Part shown: positions 1 to 12,829 of the stretch, piece by piece
Layout of the letters: each line of letters begins with the position of its first letter
Numbering within the stretch: position 1 is the first letter of the stretch
NCBI RefSeq assembly: GCF_000003815.2
Contig: NC_049984.1
Coordinates: forward strand, 10,844,601 to 10,908,600
Source: Branchiostoma floridae
Taxonomy: Eukaryota > Chordata > Leptocardii > Amphioxiformes > Branchiostomatidae
Length of the DNA stretch: 64,000 bases
Direction of reading: 5' to 3'
The notes under the pieces: model-generated
What the model saw: the letters and a program-made list of their open reading frames with translations, nothing else
Database searches by the model: none
What the model was told of the DNA's origin: nothing
Made by a program: the position numbers and the translations under genes

Positions 1-155
1 CACCTACCAAAAAATACAGACTCTGAGGTGATGCATTAGACTTTGTAATTATTACCTGTGCCAAACTTCTTCATTCGACAATAAACCATATCCATCCTAG
101 CTGTGTTTGTTGTTTGTACTAATGTCAAATGTTTTTGTCTTCCTTGCTCTTACAG
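1..155 (+). other. SOWAH intron (partial)
   Basis: Noncoding DNA ending in a pyrimidine-rich acceptor (CTTCCTTGCTCTTACAG). Confidence 0.6.
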
Positions 156-1154
156 GGTTACACTCCACTGCACCTAGCGGCGATGTACGGTCATGACCAT
201 ATAGTCAAGCTCCTCATTGATGCATACGGTAAGGGGTTGATTCTGTGACTGACATTGATTTGTGCAGTTGCAAACATGTCAGGATAGAGGTGGCCTAGAG
301 AGGGTCTCTCAGTTCAAGCTTGAACACATTCAGCCTTGCCTTTCTGCCAAATTTCACTCAGTAGAACAAGATCCTGACTTGTTTCACACCCTCCCTGAAG
401 CTATAACAGCCACATGTTTCATGGAGAGGCAAACCTTTCCTTGGAATGTGTCTGGCTTGCAGGGGCATGTACAGAAAAGATGCTGCTGTTAACACATCAT
501 AACCAGGTTTCCGTGTGGAGTGGAGCCAAGTGGAACACACGTTTCAAATGAAGTCCATTTTCCTTCCTTCCAAAAGGGTTTGTCACTTTGTTAGATGGAG
601 ATGTAGTCATGTCTGAAAGGGAACAGTTTCACAGACGTTCGCTCAGTTTTTAACTGGATGAAGTCACGCAATTCTAGAGGACACAGTTGTACAAAATGTA
701 TGAGCGTGTTCCTTAAGAAGTCTTTCTACTGCATATAAGGTCATTTTTGTTTTCAGTTAGGCCAAAACTGTCACAATGGAATGGGTACAGGAAACATTCT
801 CATAAAGGCTCTGATAATCATAAATGCTTCAAAAATGAAGAAAGGCCAGTCCTTTCTTTATGTTCAAAATGTTGTATGCTTTTGTAGTGTTTTCTTCATT
901 ATTGGAATATAGAAATTAACGATACATCTCTTTTAGATGCCGATGTCACAATACGGGACTACAGTGGGCGGAGACCGGGACAGCGCCTGCGGCCGGGGTC
1001 CTCCACAAATGTGGATGAAGTCGTTCAACGTAAGAAGCAGCGCAGCAGCAGCCTCTCTTCTTTCAATCCCCGCCACTCCATGAAAGACTTCAAGGAACTT
1101 GTAACAACCATTGGATCTGCCCTGAAAATGAAGGCACCACCTAAGCACCACTAA
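156..1154 (+). CDS. SOWAH: Sosondowah (SOWAH) ankyrin-repeat protein, C-terminal part, short isoform (5' part lies outside the window)
   Basis: Two coding exons are visible: 156-228 and 937-1154, stop TAA at 1152-1154. The first follows a polypyrimidine tract ending in AG, encodes a classic ankyrin unit (TPLHLAA, then a GHDHIVKLLIDAY helix) and ends in phase 1 before GTAAGG. The second follows TTTTAG and continues DADVTIRDYSGRRPG; the DxxxRDYSG signature just after the last ankyrin repeat is the hallmark I associate with SOWAH family proteins. It then reads through a possible donor at 1030 into a basic, serine-rich tail (QRSSSLSSF) and stops, 97 residues in the window. SOWAH proteins are poorly characterised ankyrin scaffolds; no enzymatic function is implied. 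The gene is best known as the bystander gene of Iroquois regulatory blocks. The family call rests on motif recognition; another ankyrin protein is the alternative. Confidence 0.7.
937..1029 (+). CDS. SOWAH: SOWAH exon, spliced version used by the proposed long isoform
   Basis: Inside the 937-1154 exon the bases after position 1029 read GTAAGA, a strong donor. Cutting there leaves the exon in phase 1 (last base C), which matches the phase needed by the exon at 7418-7441. The encoded part ends ...TNVDEVV and the split codon becomes Q. Seen: donor match and phase agreement. Inferred: that both the spliced and the read-through form are used. Confidence 0.5.
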
Positions 1155-2489
1155 ATTTTCACTCACTGTGTTTGACATTTTTTTGTGCGTATCTGAGATT
1201 CTGACAACTGTTAAGTTGTTGTGAACACCATGGCATGAAGGGAAGGATTAAGTCTGAATGTATCCCACCTCTGAATACTGTTTCACCTTCAAAACCACCC
1301 TTGCACCCTCGTATGAAGAAGCTAGAGCTCTGCTAGACTCTTGTTCTTCAAAGAAGTGGACTTGAAAGCTGTTGTTCATGGGGATTCATCTTCATCAACT
1401 TCTTAAACCTGCCTGTAGATCAGTCTTCTGAGAACTTCCCACCTTCCCCTCATCTATGAGGGTCAACTGTACTTTGTAGAATGTGTTTCTTGTGTTATTC
1501 TTACCAAGGATCCTGAAGATCTTTGAAACTGTGATGGCATTGTGCCGTTAATTCATTGTAACAACAATAGTGAAGGCTGTACGTTTATCCTACCCACCGA
1601 AATTAATCATGACATGCAATTGTGTAATGTAACTTTGGATTGTAAAGTTGTAAGTTGTTGAATGTAAGGTGTGGGGATAAAGAAGTGTAAGTTATTGTAT
1701 CTGGTATTTGTCACAGTATTACTATCTAAAAAGATATTTTGATGCAGGATGTGTTTGTAACTTTCATAAAGCAGTAACAAACTTAAGTAATGAAGACTGC
1801 AATTGGTATAAAAGTTGTCAAAAACGAAACTATAATCTAATCAGAAATTGCAGACAAATGTAAAATTACTGTAACAGTAACAATTTTTTGGAGAGATTTA
1901 CAAAGTTATGTTAAAGAAATCTCTCGTAATACCTTCAATCATGGAAAGGAGAACATGTAAGTGTACAGTTACTCCATTATTTCTGACATTATTAACTCAA
2001 GATGCAATAGTGTATATGGAAATTATTTTGGTGAAGGGTACAATATTAAGCAGGATAAATGAAAAACATCAATATTTTTGACAGAAGTTATGTTGCACTG
2101 TAAAGTAATCATTTTTGGGGAAGGGAAAGTTTGAAGTTTTTTAAGGTAGTTCCAGTTGCCCTGAAACTTGATTTATTGAAGAATTGATGAGTTGTGGCTG
2201 TAGCCTTGGAGGCTGTAACAGGATAAAGCCCCTCCACATTATTACACAGATAAGCATGTTTCTACAGAACTGTGATTACATCTGTTTGGGCCTTTCTGCT
2301 GGGAGATAAGGGCTGCTGGGGGAGAATCAAGAAACAATTAGAAGGAAAACTGTTTTCACAACTTCAATCATTCTTGGTCTGTAGAAGTGAAGTAATGAAA
2401 ATGTATGAGGAGGATGGACGGTCTGGCCAGGAAATCAATGCTCGGCTTCCTGCAAAATCAGCAACGATTTAGACAAACTGAGCTAATTT

Positions 2490-2990
2490 TCCATCAAGTT
2501 TGTGCCGGGGTGATACGTCTTCATAAAGCAGCCGGCGGTTCATAAGTTGGCGGGAGAGATGTGGGTTCGGCGTGCCTCACTATCGATCCTGGTGATGATG
2601 TGCTCTCTGACCAAAGGTGTTGGTGGGCAGATAATGTTGATGTCCTGTCCTGACAGTGAGAAATGGCTGCGATAACTTATCAGTAGTGTTACAATCACAC
2701 CGCTCACCCCCGGCACTGATGGTCTTTAGATTTCAGACTAATGCCAAACGGAATGTGCCGTTACTGGAAATGAGAAAGTCTCCGGCCGCCGCATGCCTGA
2801 ACACCTGCTGATGGCAGAACTTTGGCCGCCTCTCGGCTTGAGCCAGGGAGGAAATTGATTGGTGAAAATTACACAGGGACTGCGAGTCTAGATAGTTGCT
2901 GATTACAAAGGCCGGGTGATATCTACATGCAGCCGTGGTCATACGGACATGGCTGGACAACGGGAGATTATTAACCTTTCACATGTTGGA
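2490..2990. promoter_or_regulatory. Candidate conserved regulatory island
   Basis: A GC-richer, repeat-free block inside AT-rich surroundings. It carries a palindromic GATA pair (GATAACTTATC, 2671-2681) and a SOX/TCF-like ACAAAGG at 2905-2911, plus E-box-like CACCTG within CACCTGCTGATGG. Composition and motif density are all that is seen; conservation is inferred. A long intron of a SOWAH gene is a known location for Iroquois enhancers. Confidence 0.3.
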
Positions 2991-3873
2991 CAAAAAATTG
3001 ATGTGGGCTCCTCCGATCAGGGGAAGCTGGGGACATGGGTTGGAGAGATAAGACATATTTTCTCATTTGCAACCTCATCTTAACATTTTGCAGAGTAATT
3101 AGTTTTCCAAAAGAGAGTGGGATGAGTGAACTGGTTGCATAGTTTAAGAGAACTGACAGAGTGTATTTTTGTATGCTCAGTTTCTTTGCAATATTTAAGG
3201 AAGAAATTGTTGTTACAAGTCAGGCTTGTACTTGTGCAAAATATCCTTACTTCCTTGGAAGTTTGTTCTGTTTCCTGTTTACATGATGGAAACAGACTAA
3301 CCTCCTTGGAGCTGGGGAGCAGTTGTGGAAAGAAATAATGTGTCGTAACAAGACTTTTGATAATAAACTTATTCTGGTAGAAATCTCATAGGTGTGTCTG
3401 TAGTCCATGTACACTGTCCTCTCTCATCAAGCTGTAAAGCTCTGTTCTGCACCAAAGGGTTTTCAATATTGGTGCCCTCTGAGATCCCAGGGATTGTCTG
3501 TTGTCACCTGTATGACCCCATGGGTGTGTCTCTTAATGTGTGTGCCCACCTCCCTATCACTACTGAAACACCTCAGCACATCGCTGTTATTAGTTGTGGC
3601 TGCAATAAAGCGTTCCAGTCCATGTAAGAGCTAATATGTGTGTGTATGTTGGGCCCAGGGCAGGCTGGTCATCACCCTGTCAGACCTGTGACAGTGATGG
3701 AGCAGGCTGCCTTATCTTTACCTGTGGGGCCTTGTGTAGGCATGTTGTTTCCTCTTACTGTGCTAGAATTGGGACATGTGGGGCCTTGTGAAACAATGTT
3801 TTACCTGACACTACAGGTTGGTGTGTGATACCCAACATGGACTGTCCAACATGGTGTCTCACCTTTTCTAAAT

Positions 3874-4196
3874 CAGGCCATCTGTCCACATGTGGTTCAG
3901 GTGATCTGTCCACCTGTGGTATAGGTGATCTGTTCATCTGTGGTTCAGGTGATCTGTTCACCTGTGGTTCAGGCGATCTGTCCACCTGTGGTTCAGGTGA
4001 TCTGTCCACCTGTGGTTCAGGTGATCCGTCCACCTGTGGTTCAGGTGATCTGTCACCTGTGGTTCAGGTGATCTGTCCACCTGTGGTTCAGGTGACCTGT
4101 CCACCTGTGGTTCAGGTGATCTGTCCACCTGTGGTTCAGGTGATCCGTCCACCAATGGTTCAGGTGATCTGTCCACCTGTGGTTCAGGTGATCACC
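3874..4196. repeat. 24-bp minisatellite, 13 copies
   Basis: Thirteen head-to-tail copies of a 24-base unit of the form CAGGTGATCTGTCCACCTGT + GGTT, one of them 23 bases long, followed by a half unit. Variants are single-base changes (CCATCT, GATCCG, TTCATC). Because 24 is divisible by three the array stays open in several frames and yields spurious repeat proteins on both strands; the 23-base unit shifts the frame midway, so no gene is proposed. Confidence 0.95.
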
Positions 4197-6589
4197 CCCT
4201 GACATTGATGGAGTGCTGCACCTTCTCCTAACCTGTGAGTGGATCTCTCCCACCTCCACCCTTCCTCCTCAGGGTCCAGCCTGTTGCTTCCTCCTGCTGA
4301 CCTGCACAATCCCTCTGTGAGCTTTATCTCCTTCCCTCCCAGCGATTCTCACATCACAGGCAATCTTTCACCCATCTTTGTCATCATCTGTTGTGGAGCA
4401 ATTGCTGCCCTTTATCATGACCGCCTGTCACACCTTTCATTGATTCTTTGCGGTTCTGACTGCCCAGGTAACTGGTGGTGTAGCTGTCGCCCTCCCTCCC
4501 ACCAATGCACCCTTCATGCCATACATTATAATTGCATGCCTTGTGTTTGGTGGTCAAAGTTTTAGCCTGATAAACATGCCAGCACACAATGAGACCGCTT
4601 TTGCATGAATTTTGGTGCTTCACATATAACAATCATCTCTCTGTTTGGGCTCCTGTGCTAAGGTTTTGTCTAACATTTTCAGTTGGTGTGGTGGGGATAT
4701 TAATGCTACATCATTGGCAAAAACCCATGACGAACACAACTTTTCCTCTCTACTTCTTCTTGCCGATTCCAAAGTCTTTTTTCAAGAGATTGATTGGACA
4801 GCAAAGCAATCTCATTTATCCACATATATGCCATATATACATTATCCAACTTGCCTTTGCAGTTGTTAAGCCCCTGTCATATGTTCAGAACCACGACTTC
4901 TCCCACTACTTCCCAACTACGGTTGGGTCTGGGTTTGGAGTTAAGGCCAAAATCCTATTATAGCTCCAGTTTGCTCCTCTGATCACATCCAAGCAGAATA
5001 AGACTTAACTAACTTTGATTGAATGTTCAAAATTCATACTCAGTCGGTGCTGACAAGTTTTAAAGATTAGTAGGCAAGCTTGCTGACAAACCTCAAACCA
5101 CACAGACAGAGGACCTTGCTCAGGACTAACTACCTGTGGTGATCTGGAGGAGATTGGTAGACCATGGTTGGCTATGTGTGACAGGAGCTTAACCCAGCTA
5201 ATTTGCATATTAAGAGAACTGCCTCTGACATGACTTTTTTTTATAAAAGAGTGCATAACAGTTTCATTTATGGACAGCTGTGCTGTTTTGAATGTGTTGT
5301 AAAGCACAAATGTGCTTATAATTTTGTACCATATACAATGTACACACCAACACTTACCATACTAAAACCCTTACACATTACAGTAACACAGCAAGCAAGA
5401 CCAAATGGGTAGAGGAATCATATTAATCATTTTGAAGAAGAACAAACATTTTTAACATCTCGATGAATAAGATCCCTTTTTCTCTGACAATGAACACTTA
5501 TAAAGTATCAATACCTTTCAATGACTGAATGAGGGTGAGATTTTATCATATTAAATGATTTTGTAATAAGATTTTGTAACCTACGCTCAGATTTTGATAT
5601 CTGGATGTCAAATTTGATATCAAGGACTCGAACTCCACCAGCACCCATTCCATTCACAGATCAAGTGTGCAGCACCACAATTGCCTCTGTCTATCAAAAA
5701 CACAATAGTGGGTTGCTAAAGTACTTGTAACACTTGGTTTGATCACCAGTGACCTTTGATTTCAGAACAAAAGGCAGTTGGTACAGAGTTGAACTTCAGT
5801 TGAACTTTAGGATCACTAACAGAACCAATATACTCCATGAAGATAATGCACGCTGCCAAATATTGCTGAAATTTTCTGTCAGGATCAGTTGTAGTACGTT
5901 TCAAGTGAATGTTATGACTATATTATTTTAGTTTTTATTAAAGATTTTTTTGGGTAAGACTACAGCTACAGTCCTTGGGTAAGTCGTAAATCTGACCTCA
6001 AATCTGTTTTAACTTCCGAATTTACAATTTGATCAGTTTTACGTCATTAATTTCAGTGTTTTGGATAGACCGGGGTGATATTTTTGTTCTAACAAGCAAT
6101 TCGACCATTGAATTGAATGAAGGTTTAACACAAAGAATATTCGCTGTTAGATTTATCATGTAGCCAAGTGGACTGGCGTAGGGTTAATTAAAGTTGTGGG
6201 TTGATAATACCAGAATGATTGGAATGTTTAGATGCTGAAGTTTTAACTGGTCAAGGAGTTAAAGTTCATATTTGATAATAATTTTGTTGAATATGTAATA
6301 TACTACAGGTAGTTGACATAAGGATTAGGCCCAAAGACTTGACTTGGACTTTGGCTCCCAGGTCATTGAGCATAATTGTCCTTCTTGCAGTTTGACTGTG
6401 ATGGTCCATCCTGTAGCAGTGATATGGGTAAACAGCCTGCTAATCCCACAAACGCCAGCACATCAAGAAATAACAGGACTCAAGACAAATTACCGGCATT
6501 CAAAAAACAAGAACGATCAAACATAAAAACATGGCCTGTTTTTAGTGAAACAAGTTTACAGAGTAGTTTGCAAAACAACTTCAGACAAT

Positions 6590-6900
6590 AGCTTACTGGA
6601 ATGACCTGTGGATTTATTTATGATTTCTGGCGGAATGTCTTAAGGGACGTGTTGTCATAATACATGTACAAGGGAACAGGGTGTAGTAAATAGGCAGCGA
6701 TTTCTTATCGATCAATTTATCTTCATTCTCATAAAAGGGATCTAGCTTGTAGATAAGCAGCATTGTGCCTGTTACCCAGGGACGAGCTGTAGCGTCCGTC
6801 TGTCAGATTACACCCCAGTCTTGCTGTGTCATGCTCAATTATTCATAAGACACTGTTTATGGCCTACTTTTCGATGAAGAGAGGAGGGACCTTCTCACTT
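6590..6900. promoter_or_regulatory. Candidate regulatory island
   Basis: A compact block with closely packed transcription-factor-like words: TGTGGA near 6608, TTATCGATCAAT (Onecut-like ATCGAT/ATCAAT) around 6706-6717, TTATTCATAA and TTTATGGCC near 6840-6865. It contains no repeat and no coding signal. Function is inference only. Confidence 0.25.
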
Positions 6901-7417
6901 TGACAGAACAACCATAGTCATACTAGTATATAAGCTATTGTCCAAAGTTGTTTTGCAAAGTACTCTGTAAACTTGTTTCACTTAGATATGCAGTGTTTAG
7001 GTCATCCTTGTTATGAAAGCCTGGTAATATGTCTGATCTACCTTTTGTACATTTTGTTCCTGCATTTGTCATTAATCAGGACAATGTTTTTTCCTGGTTG
7101 AATTACAGCAAAAGACATAAATACAAAGAATGATGATGTAATAAACTTATGCTTTAATATTCTTTTATTGCATCATTAACATATCTGCCAAGCAAAAGTT
7201 TTATGGTAAGTCACATGTTGCTACTTGCAAGGTGTTTCAGAATTAATTTTCATAATAATTGTGGTGCTGGTAGCATGAATATGGGCAATCCATGTCATGG
7301 CACATACAATGTAAAGGCCTATACTTGACAATGTAGATGTTATATTTGGGCATCTTCCATCTTCCCTTCATGGCCGTACTTTCAAAGTTGTAACCTCTGT
7401 TTGTTTTTCCCCCTCAG

Positions 7418-7441
7418 AAAAACTGCATGTGGCAACAAAAC
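7418..7441 (+). CDS. SOWAH: SOWAH 24-nt mini-exon (long isoform)
   Basis: A 24-base exon between a very strong acceptor (TTTGTTTTTCCCCCTCAG) and a perfect donor (GTAAGT). It begins needing one base and ends phase 1. From the donor at 1030 it reads Q-KLHVATK-Q into the next exon; from the ankyrin exon at 228 it would also be in phase (E-KLHVATK). Such a short exon would be missed by most gene finders. Supported by splice sites and phase, not by a known domain. Confidence 0.5.
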
Positions 7442-7718
7442 GTAAGTAACTTTTTCATATTTCATACTGTTATAGAATGATGGGGAAAGTGTATATAAGA
7501 CTAGTACAGGCAATGGTGGCCGTAGTTGATAATGTACATCGTGGTATTGTCAATTATCTTTTTTATTGAGAATTTTATACAATGTCATGTATTACCTTAA
7601 CCTGTGGAAGTCTTAGGTAAATTGTTTTAAATGAGTGAGAAGAAGCAAATATTCTGTTTGGGATTTTCTGCTGGCTTAGGTAGGGGAGAGGTGTGTGAAA
7701 GTCTCTTAACCAGCTGAT

Positions 7719-7856
7719 CCTATGGTAGCATAACAATTAGTATCATAATCTACATAGGAGTATCCATTGGCTACACTCCTGGCAAAGGAGTGTAACCAGT
7801 GCAGTTACTCCTATGAAGGTGGCTGCACTTTTGATACTATCTTATGCTACCTTAGG
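7719..7856. mobile_element. Foldback (imperfect palindromic) element
   Basis: The ends pair: CCTATGGTAGCATAA at the left and the reverse complement of TTATGCTACCTTAGG at the right. Nested inside are a second pair (ATAGGAGTA / TACTCCTAT) and an inner hairpin (CTACACTCC / GGAGTGTA). The layout is that of a miniature foldback transposon of about 138 bases. No clear target duplication was seen. Confidence 0.6.
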
Positions 7857-10229
7857 TTTTGCTTGGAGATGAAAAGTCTCTAACTTTTGTCAGGTTAGCA
7901 CCATATGGCTGTATGTAACTCAATTACCATGCTGAGGTTGGTGATCAGAGGTTAGATATGATGATAGAGATGTACAGAAGGTATTGTTCACCAAGGATCA
8001 GCCTTTCAGTTTGAAATGGTAGCACCCAAACAGACGTGTCCCTCATCTGTCTTTTGAAGTCTAATATTTTATTGCTTGTCACCTGACCTGGTGTCCCCCA
8101 GGGGTCCCCTCTGGTCCCATCTCTACCAGCAGGTGAGTGCCAAATGGCAGGGGCAGGGTGATGGCTGAGCACATGCTCCATCCCTCAGGGCTAACAATCA
8201 CAACAAAAGTGTGATGCACACGCTGCCAACTTTACCATGTCTCCTTGATGAACTGATAAGAGGTAATGAATAATGTTTACATGCAGATGTGCATGTCACT
8301 GACTCCTGAGAGAAGCTCAACAACCTGTGGGGCAAGTGCATAAACTCTGCAAATTCATATCACTGTCCTATATTTAGTGGTGGCAAACAGCCTCAGTTAA
8401 GGGCACTACTGAACTTCAAAACTCTACTTTTATTGACTCTAAATCGACAAACTAAAACTTGATTACATGATCATGCTGAATCTGTGCAATTAAAAGCTCT
8501 GATGATACGTCTTGGAATTATGATGATATGTAGATTTTAATGTTTAAAACAAGCCAGAATAGGGCTCAGTCCTTAATAATGCAGTTGTATTAAAGTACAT
8601 GTAACATTTTTCCAGACAGATTTAACAATCACTAGTAGTTCCAATTTTTAATTGATGATATTTATTGTGTTGCCACTACTAGTATAACGTATAGTGCTAT
8701 CAGGCATTAACCCCCAAAAAGTATGTCCCTCACATTTTCTTAATCAGCCAGTCAGAAATTCATTCAGCTAAACACAGCATTGGTGAAGGCCTTGGTTTTG
8801 CAAATAGATGAAATGCTAATCCTGACTTTGCCTGGATTGAGATGAACTGATAGGAGAAGGTGAGCTTTATATCCCCAGAGTAGGACCAGTCTTATCATTT
8901 TGTGGATCACAGGGTTTCAGCCCAGCCTTATTATATATAACAAGAAGCACCCAAGGTCTCTGGAACCCCAAGAGATGAGGTATCGGTAATGATGGCATGT
9001 CCTTTTGTGCTGTCCCAGTTGGAGAAGCGACAAAAGGGCAGGAGGAATTAGACTAGAAGATGGTTGTAAAGTGTTTTGAGTGAGGGCAGGTTGGCACCTG
9101 CTGTCAGCTGGAGTCAAAGTCAGACCTGTCTCTATGGAGTTGTGTGACCTTCTCAACCCAGTGCTAAATAGCACCATCTCTACGCCACAGTAAATGCTTA
9201 GTACATGTAATACTTGATTTCTTGGGATTAATGGAAAACTATGTAGTACAGATGCAGACTATGAATGTAACAAGCCAAGCCTAGTTTTTTTTGACGACGC
9301 CTCAGGGGAGTCGTCAAGTGGTATATATTGCATTCAGTCTGCAAAAATTCTAGGAATTGCACAGGCATTTCCACAGGAATGCAGTATGCTGGGTATGCAA
9401 GCCCTCCCCCCAAATCTGTTCCAGATGTATCTCTGGTATGCAATGGTGGATTGTAGGTCACACTTGCTCTTTGGAATTTGTCCTTTGAAACCAGACAGGG
9501 AACTCTGCACAATGGATCACGTTGTCTTGGTTGTTATGTTATGTTATGAAGGATACATTTTCTTTTCTAGAGCTTGTTCAAGCCATACGCCACAGGCAGA
9601 CAGGAAATACTTCTGTAGTGCTCAGCTGTAGGTTTAGGTCACTGGCAGACAATTGTGCTGTACCGGGGATAGTACATTTCTGCTGGCTGTAGTTTTATGT
9701 TACAGGTGGGCTAGTATATTGTGCCAGGGATAGTGCGACAGGGAAGTTCCAGTCTACTTCTGATTTGAGCTGTATTGTTGTACCCTCAATCGTCGTCATG
9801 GCAATAATACATTTTTATTGCCAGTCTTGTTCTGGTTGTGTACAATCATATGGTTTAATGTTTGATACAGTACTCTATCTTACCATAGCAGTGACTGCAA
9901 ACTAACTGTATTTACCTTCGCCAAGAAGCTAAGGTTGTGTACATGTATTGATATTCAGTATGTGGGTAGGTCTTGATGAGACCTGGAACAATTCAATTTT
10001 GGACCCTCTAGTGGCTTGTTACGGTACTGCAGCAAAACTTCCGGGTTCGATATCTCATTAGATATGTTTACAAAAAAAATATTTACAGCTTCAGTCAAAT
10101 TTACGACAAAGTATGCTTCTTTTATAGCCATCTGGAAGACAAATGTCTAACAGTTGTGTGAAATTTATGGCTGTAAAGTTTCCCATTAAAAAAAATTGTT
10201 GGCAAAGTACAGGAGTTGTGGAGATCTTT

Positions 10230-10680
10230 AATAAATAATGTTTACATTAAGCCGGCATGTGTTCGCATTTGAAAAGAGAAATTTACTATCTTCTTCGTTG
10301 TAAATCAGCTATAAATTCCCCTGCTTTGTTTCCAATGGTTGACCTAAGGTGTTTGAGATGATTTCAGATCCTTGCGTGACAACCCGTTCTATTTTTCCCC
10401 AGTTTCTGGAAGACAAATGGCAAGGAAGGGTAGTTTGCAGGTCAGGAGACAGATAGCAATCTAGCCTGCATTAATGAACATATGTCATCAATTTATTCAT
10501 GTCGCCCAAGCAGATTCCATTAACAACGCCATAAAATGGGCCGTTGGCTGCCAGATATTAATATTTCATACAAATGAAACAGGAAAAGAACAAAGTACGA
10601 CCATGTCGAGTGGCTTGTATCACATTATTAATGTAATTATAGTGTGGTCTATAGTCTTCCTCAGGAAGCGAATGTTCTTT
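10230..10680. promoter_or_regulatory. Candidate regulatory island with homeodomain/POU-like sites
   Basis: Dense homeodomain-type words: CCATAAA at 10529-10535, ATTAATATTTCATAC around 10558-10571, an octamer-like ATACAAAT (one mismatch to ATGCAAAT) at 10568-10575, and ATTATTAATGTAATTATAG near 10,624-10,642. Repeat-free and noncoding. The candidate status rests on motif density and location in a SOWAH intron. Confidence 0.3.
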
Positions 10681-12829
10681 ACCCTGACCCCAACACAAAG
10701 TTGGTGAATACATGTTGAATGTTTGAGCTAGCTGCAGACATGTTGGCGTTGTTATTGCTTCGTCTTCCCTTTGTTTCAATTATGAGAGATTTGTTGCACA
10801 GATAAGCATTGTTTTGCCCTCTCCCAGTCTCGGAAGGTTTCATGAAAAATTTACACGTTGAACAAATGAGGTAGGTGTGAGGCAAAGTGTCGCTGTCACG
10901 TCTGGTTTTATCTTTACCATCAGCGGGGACCATACAAAGGCCCACAGGGCAGGCGGGGGAAGCTCCTATTGTCAACTTCCACAGTGATTGTTAGACATAA
11001 CATGTGCAGAGGTGACTGCGATAAACCCACCAACAGAACTAGACATACTATTAATGAAATCACTTTTCGAAGAATCAAAGGGAAAAAATCTCTTACATCT
11101 TTCTTCTGTCTATATGTATATAAGCCTTCCAATATGCTGCATTTGACCAGTTAATGGGGACTCTGCTTGTGTCATGATTAAAGTTTCTAGCTCCCTTAGA
11201 TCAATTTGTGTAAAATTCCAAATTTAAGGGTTTGCATTCTATAGACAGTTTTCAGACTTTGTTATGATTTCACATAATAAATTTGCCTTATAACAGTCTC
11301 TTTATCTATGAATTATTGTACCTTTGTTCCAAATGTTCCAAAATTTCTGTGTGGTATTGAAAACTAGCTTTTCCAAACTTTTGGTGATTTATCGGTGTCC
11401 CACAAGGGCCTTCCTACCTTTTGCCACCAGCACTTGGGAATGCAGCATTCGTGACCAAACACAATTAGTACAGCAGACAACCATAACTTACCTGTGTTCA
11501 GAGATCCTTATCAGGTGGGTTATTGCTAATATATGACCATCTACAGCTCGAACAGGCATATGGGGCTATCTGATTTGGAGATCAATGTTGTATTGAAAAG
11601 TAAAGGCAAGCACATGTGTATGTCCCCTGAAAGTGATGTCATCGTCCTTACTTTTGTTGCCTCATTATTTAATAGCCCAGTATGTATATGGTGTACTCAC
11701 CACAGGTACATATATGATAGTTCTATACATACTGTTCTTCTCTAGTACATCCTTGTTTCGTCCATTGTTATGACTTCAAAGTGCTTTGAAGAAGCTGCAG
11801 ATATACTACAATTGCAGATGACTATTTGTCATTTTTTGTGTGGTATTTTGATAGGAAATGCGGTCCCCCATGATGGTTTGTGGTTGATCGTGGGTTACTG
11901 TACGCCAGAGGCAACGTAGATTGTATCTGGGCGACTATGTAGGAGCACCTGCCCATTCTGGAAATCTCTCTTTGTCTGTTATATTAATTTTTTGCTTTCG
12001 CAGATAAGAAATGACATGATCTTTTAGCCAATCATTGTGTTTGTACCAACTTCCTGAGTCCAGAGCATGTACCATAAAAAAGGGCAAGGTTAGTATGCCT
12101 CCTTGTCATAACCACATGTCAACATTGAATGCTGAGCAAATGAATGTGTTTTGTTCCATAACCCTATGGGGTAACTGTAACCAGGGTGACATCCTCCACA
12201 GTGCTTACAAACAAATATGACCCTCGCTGTAAGCTTGACGTCACATCGCATCGTCAATGGGAACTGCCAACCTCTACGTGGTGCGTCCATGGCGGGTGAG
12301 AGCTTGTCCCAGGAATGTTGATGCTTATCTAGAAACACACCTAGAGTCTAGTTGTAAAGTACATTGCACTTCACTGTGAAGCAGTAAATGGCTGACTCAG
12401 AGTAGGTCCATGCCTCACGGAGAAGCTGCTTTATGCAAGTCATTCCTAAGTAGTTGTTCAAATGTCAAAATCCACAGTTGAAGCAAAGCATGAAGGACTT
12501 TCTGTAATAAGTCCAGGTGGTCTTATCTAATTTTGTGTGCCCTTTGGTGTTTGTCAGAAGAAAGGTAGATTTGTATCTGCCTGTCAGCATATGACAGTAC
12601 GACAATGCCTGACAAAGTTTAACACACTCCAGCCCTCGTCTTGGGGCGAGGATTAGTCTTGTCGGCTTTTTAGATCTGTCTCTCAATTGTCACGCAAATG
12701 AGTTTCCAAGTTCGGCCCTGGTGTCAGTGAATACAACACAACAAGCTTCCGTATCGAGTCCATCTACATTGTAGCAATATGTTGGTCCTGCTTGTCTGAC
12801 AAACTGGCTTGTTTGCTTCATAGCTCTCA

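Larger units (their letters stand above)
1155..7417 (+). other. SOWAH short-isoform 3' UTR followed by intron DNA
   Basis: No coding exon was recognised. For the short isoform the first part is 3' UTR; AATAAA signals with GT-rich DNA downstream lie at 3362-3367 and 3604-3609, but the true end is not known. The stretch also holds a regulatory-looking island (about 2,490-2,990), a 24-bp minisatellite (3,874-4,196) and a second island (about 6,590-6,900). Many short open frames here have no domain, no codon bias and no flanking splice sites. Confidence 0.5.

Noticed and set aside
3755-4259. Open frames with 8-residue repeats
   Set aside because: Produced by a 24-bp minisatellite; a 23-base unit breaks the frame and there is no promoter or splice context.
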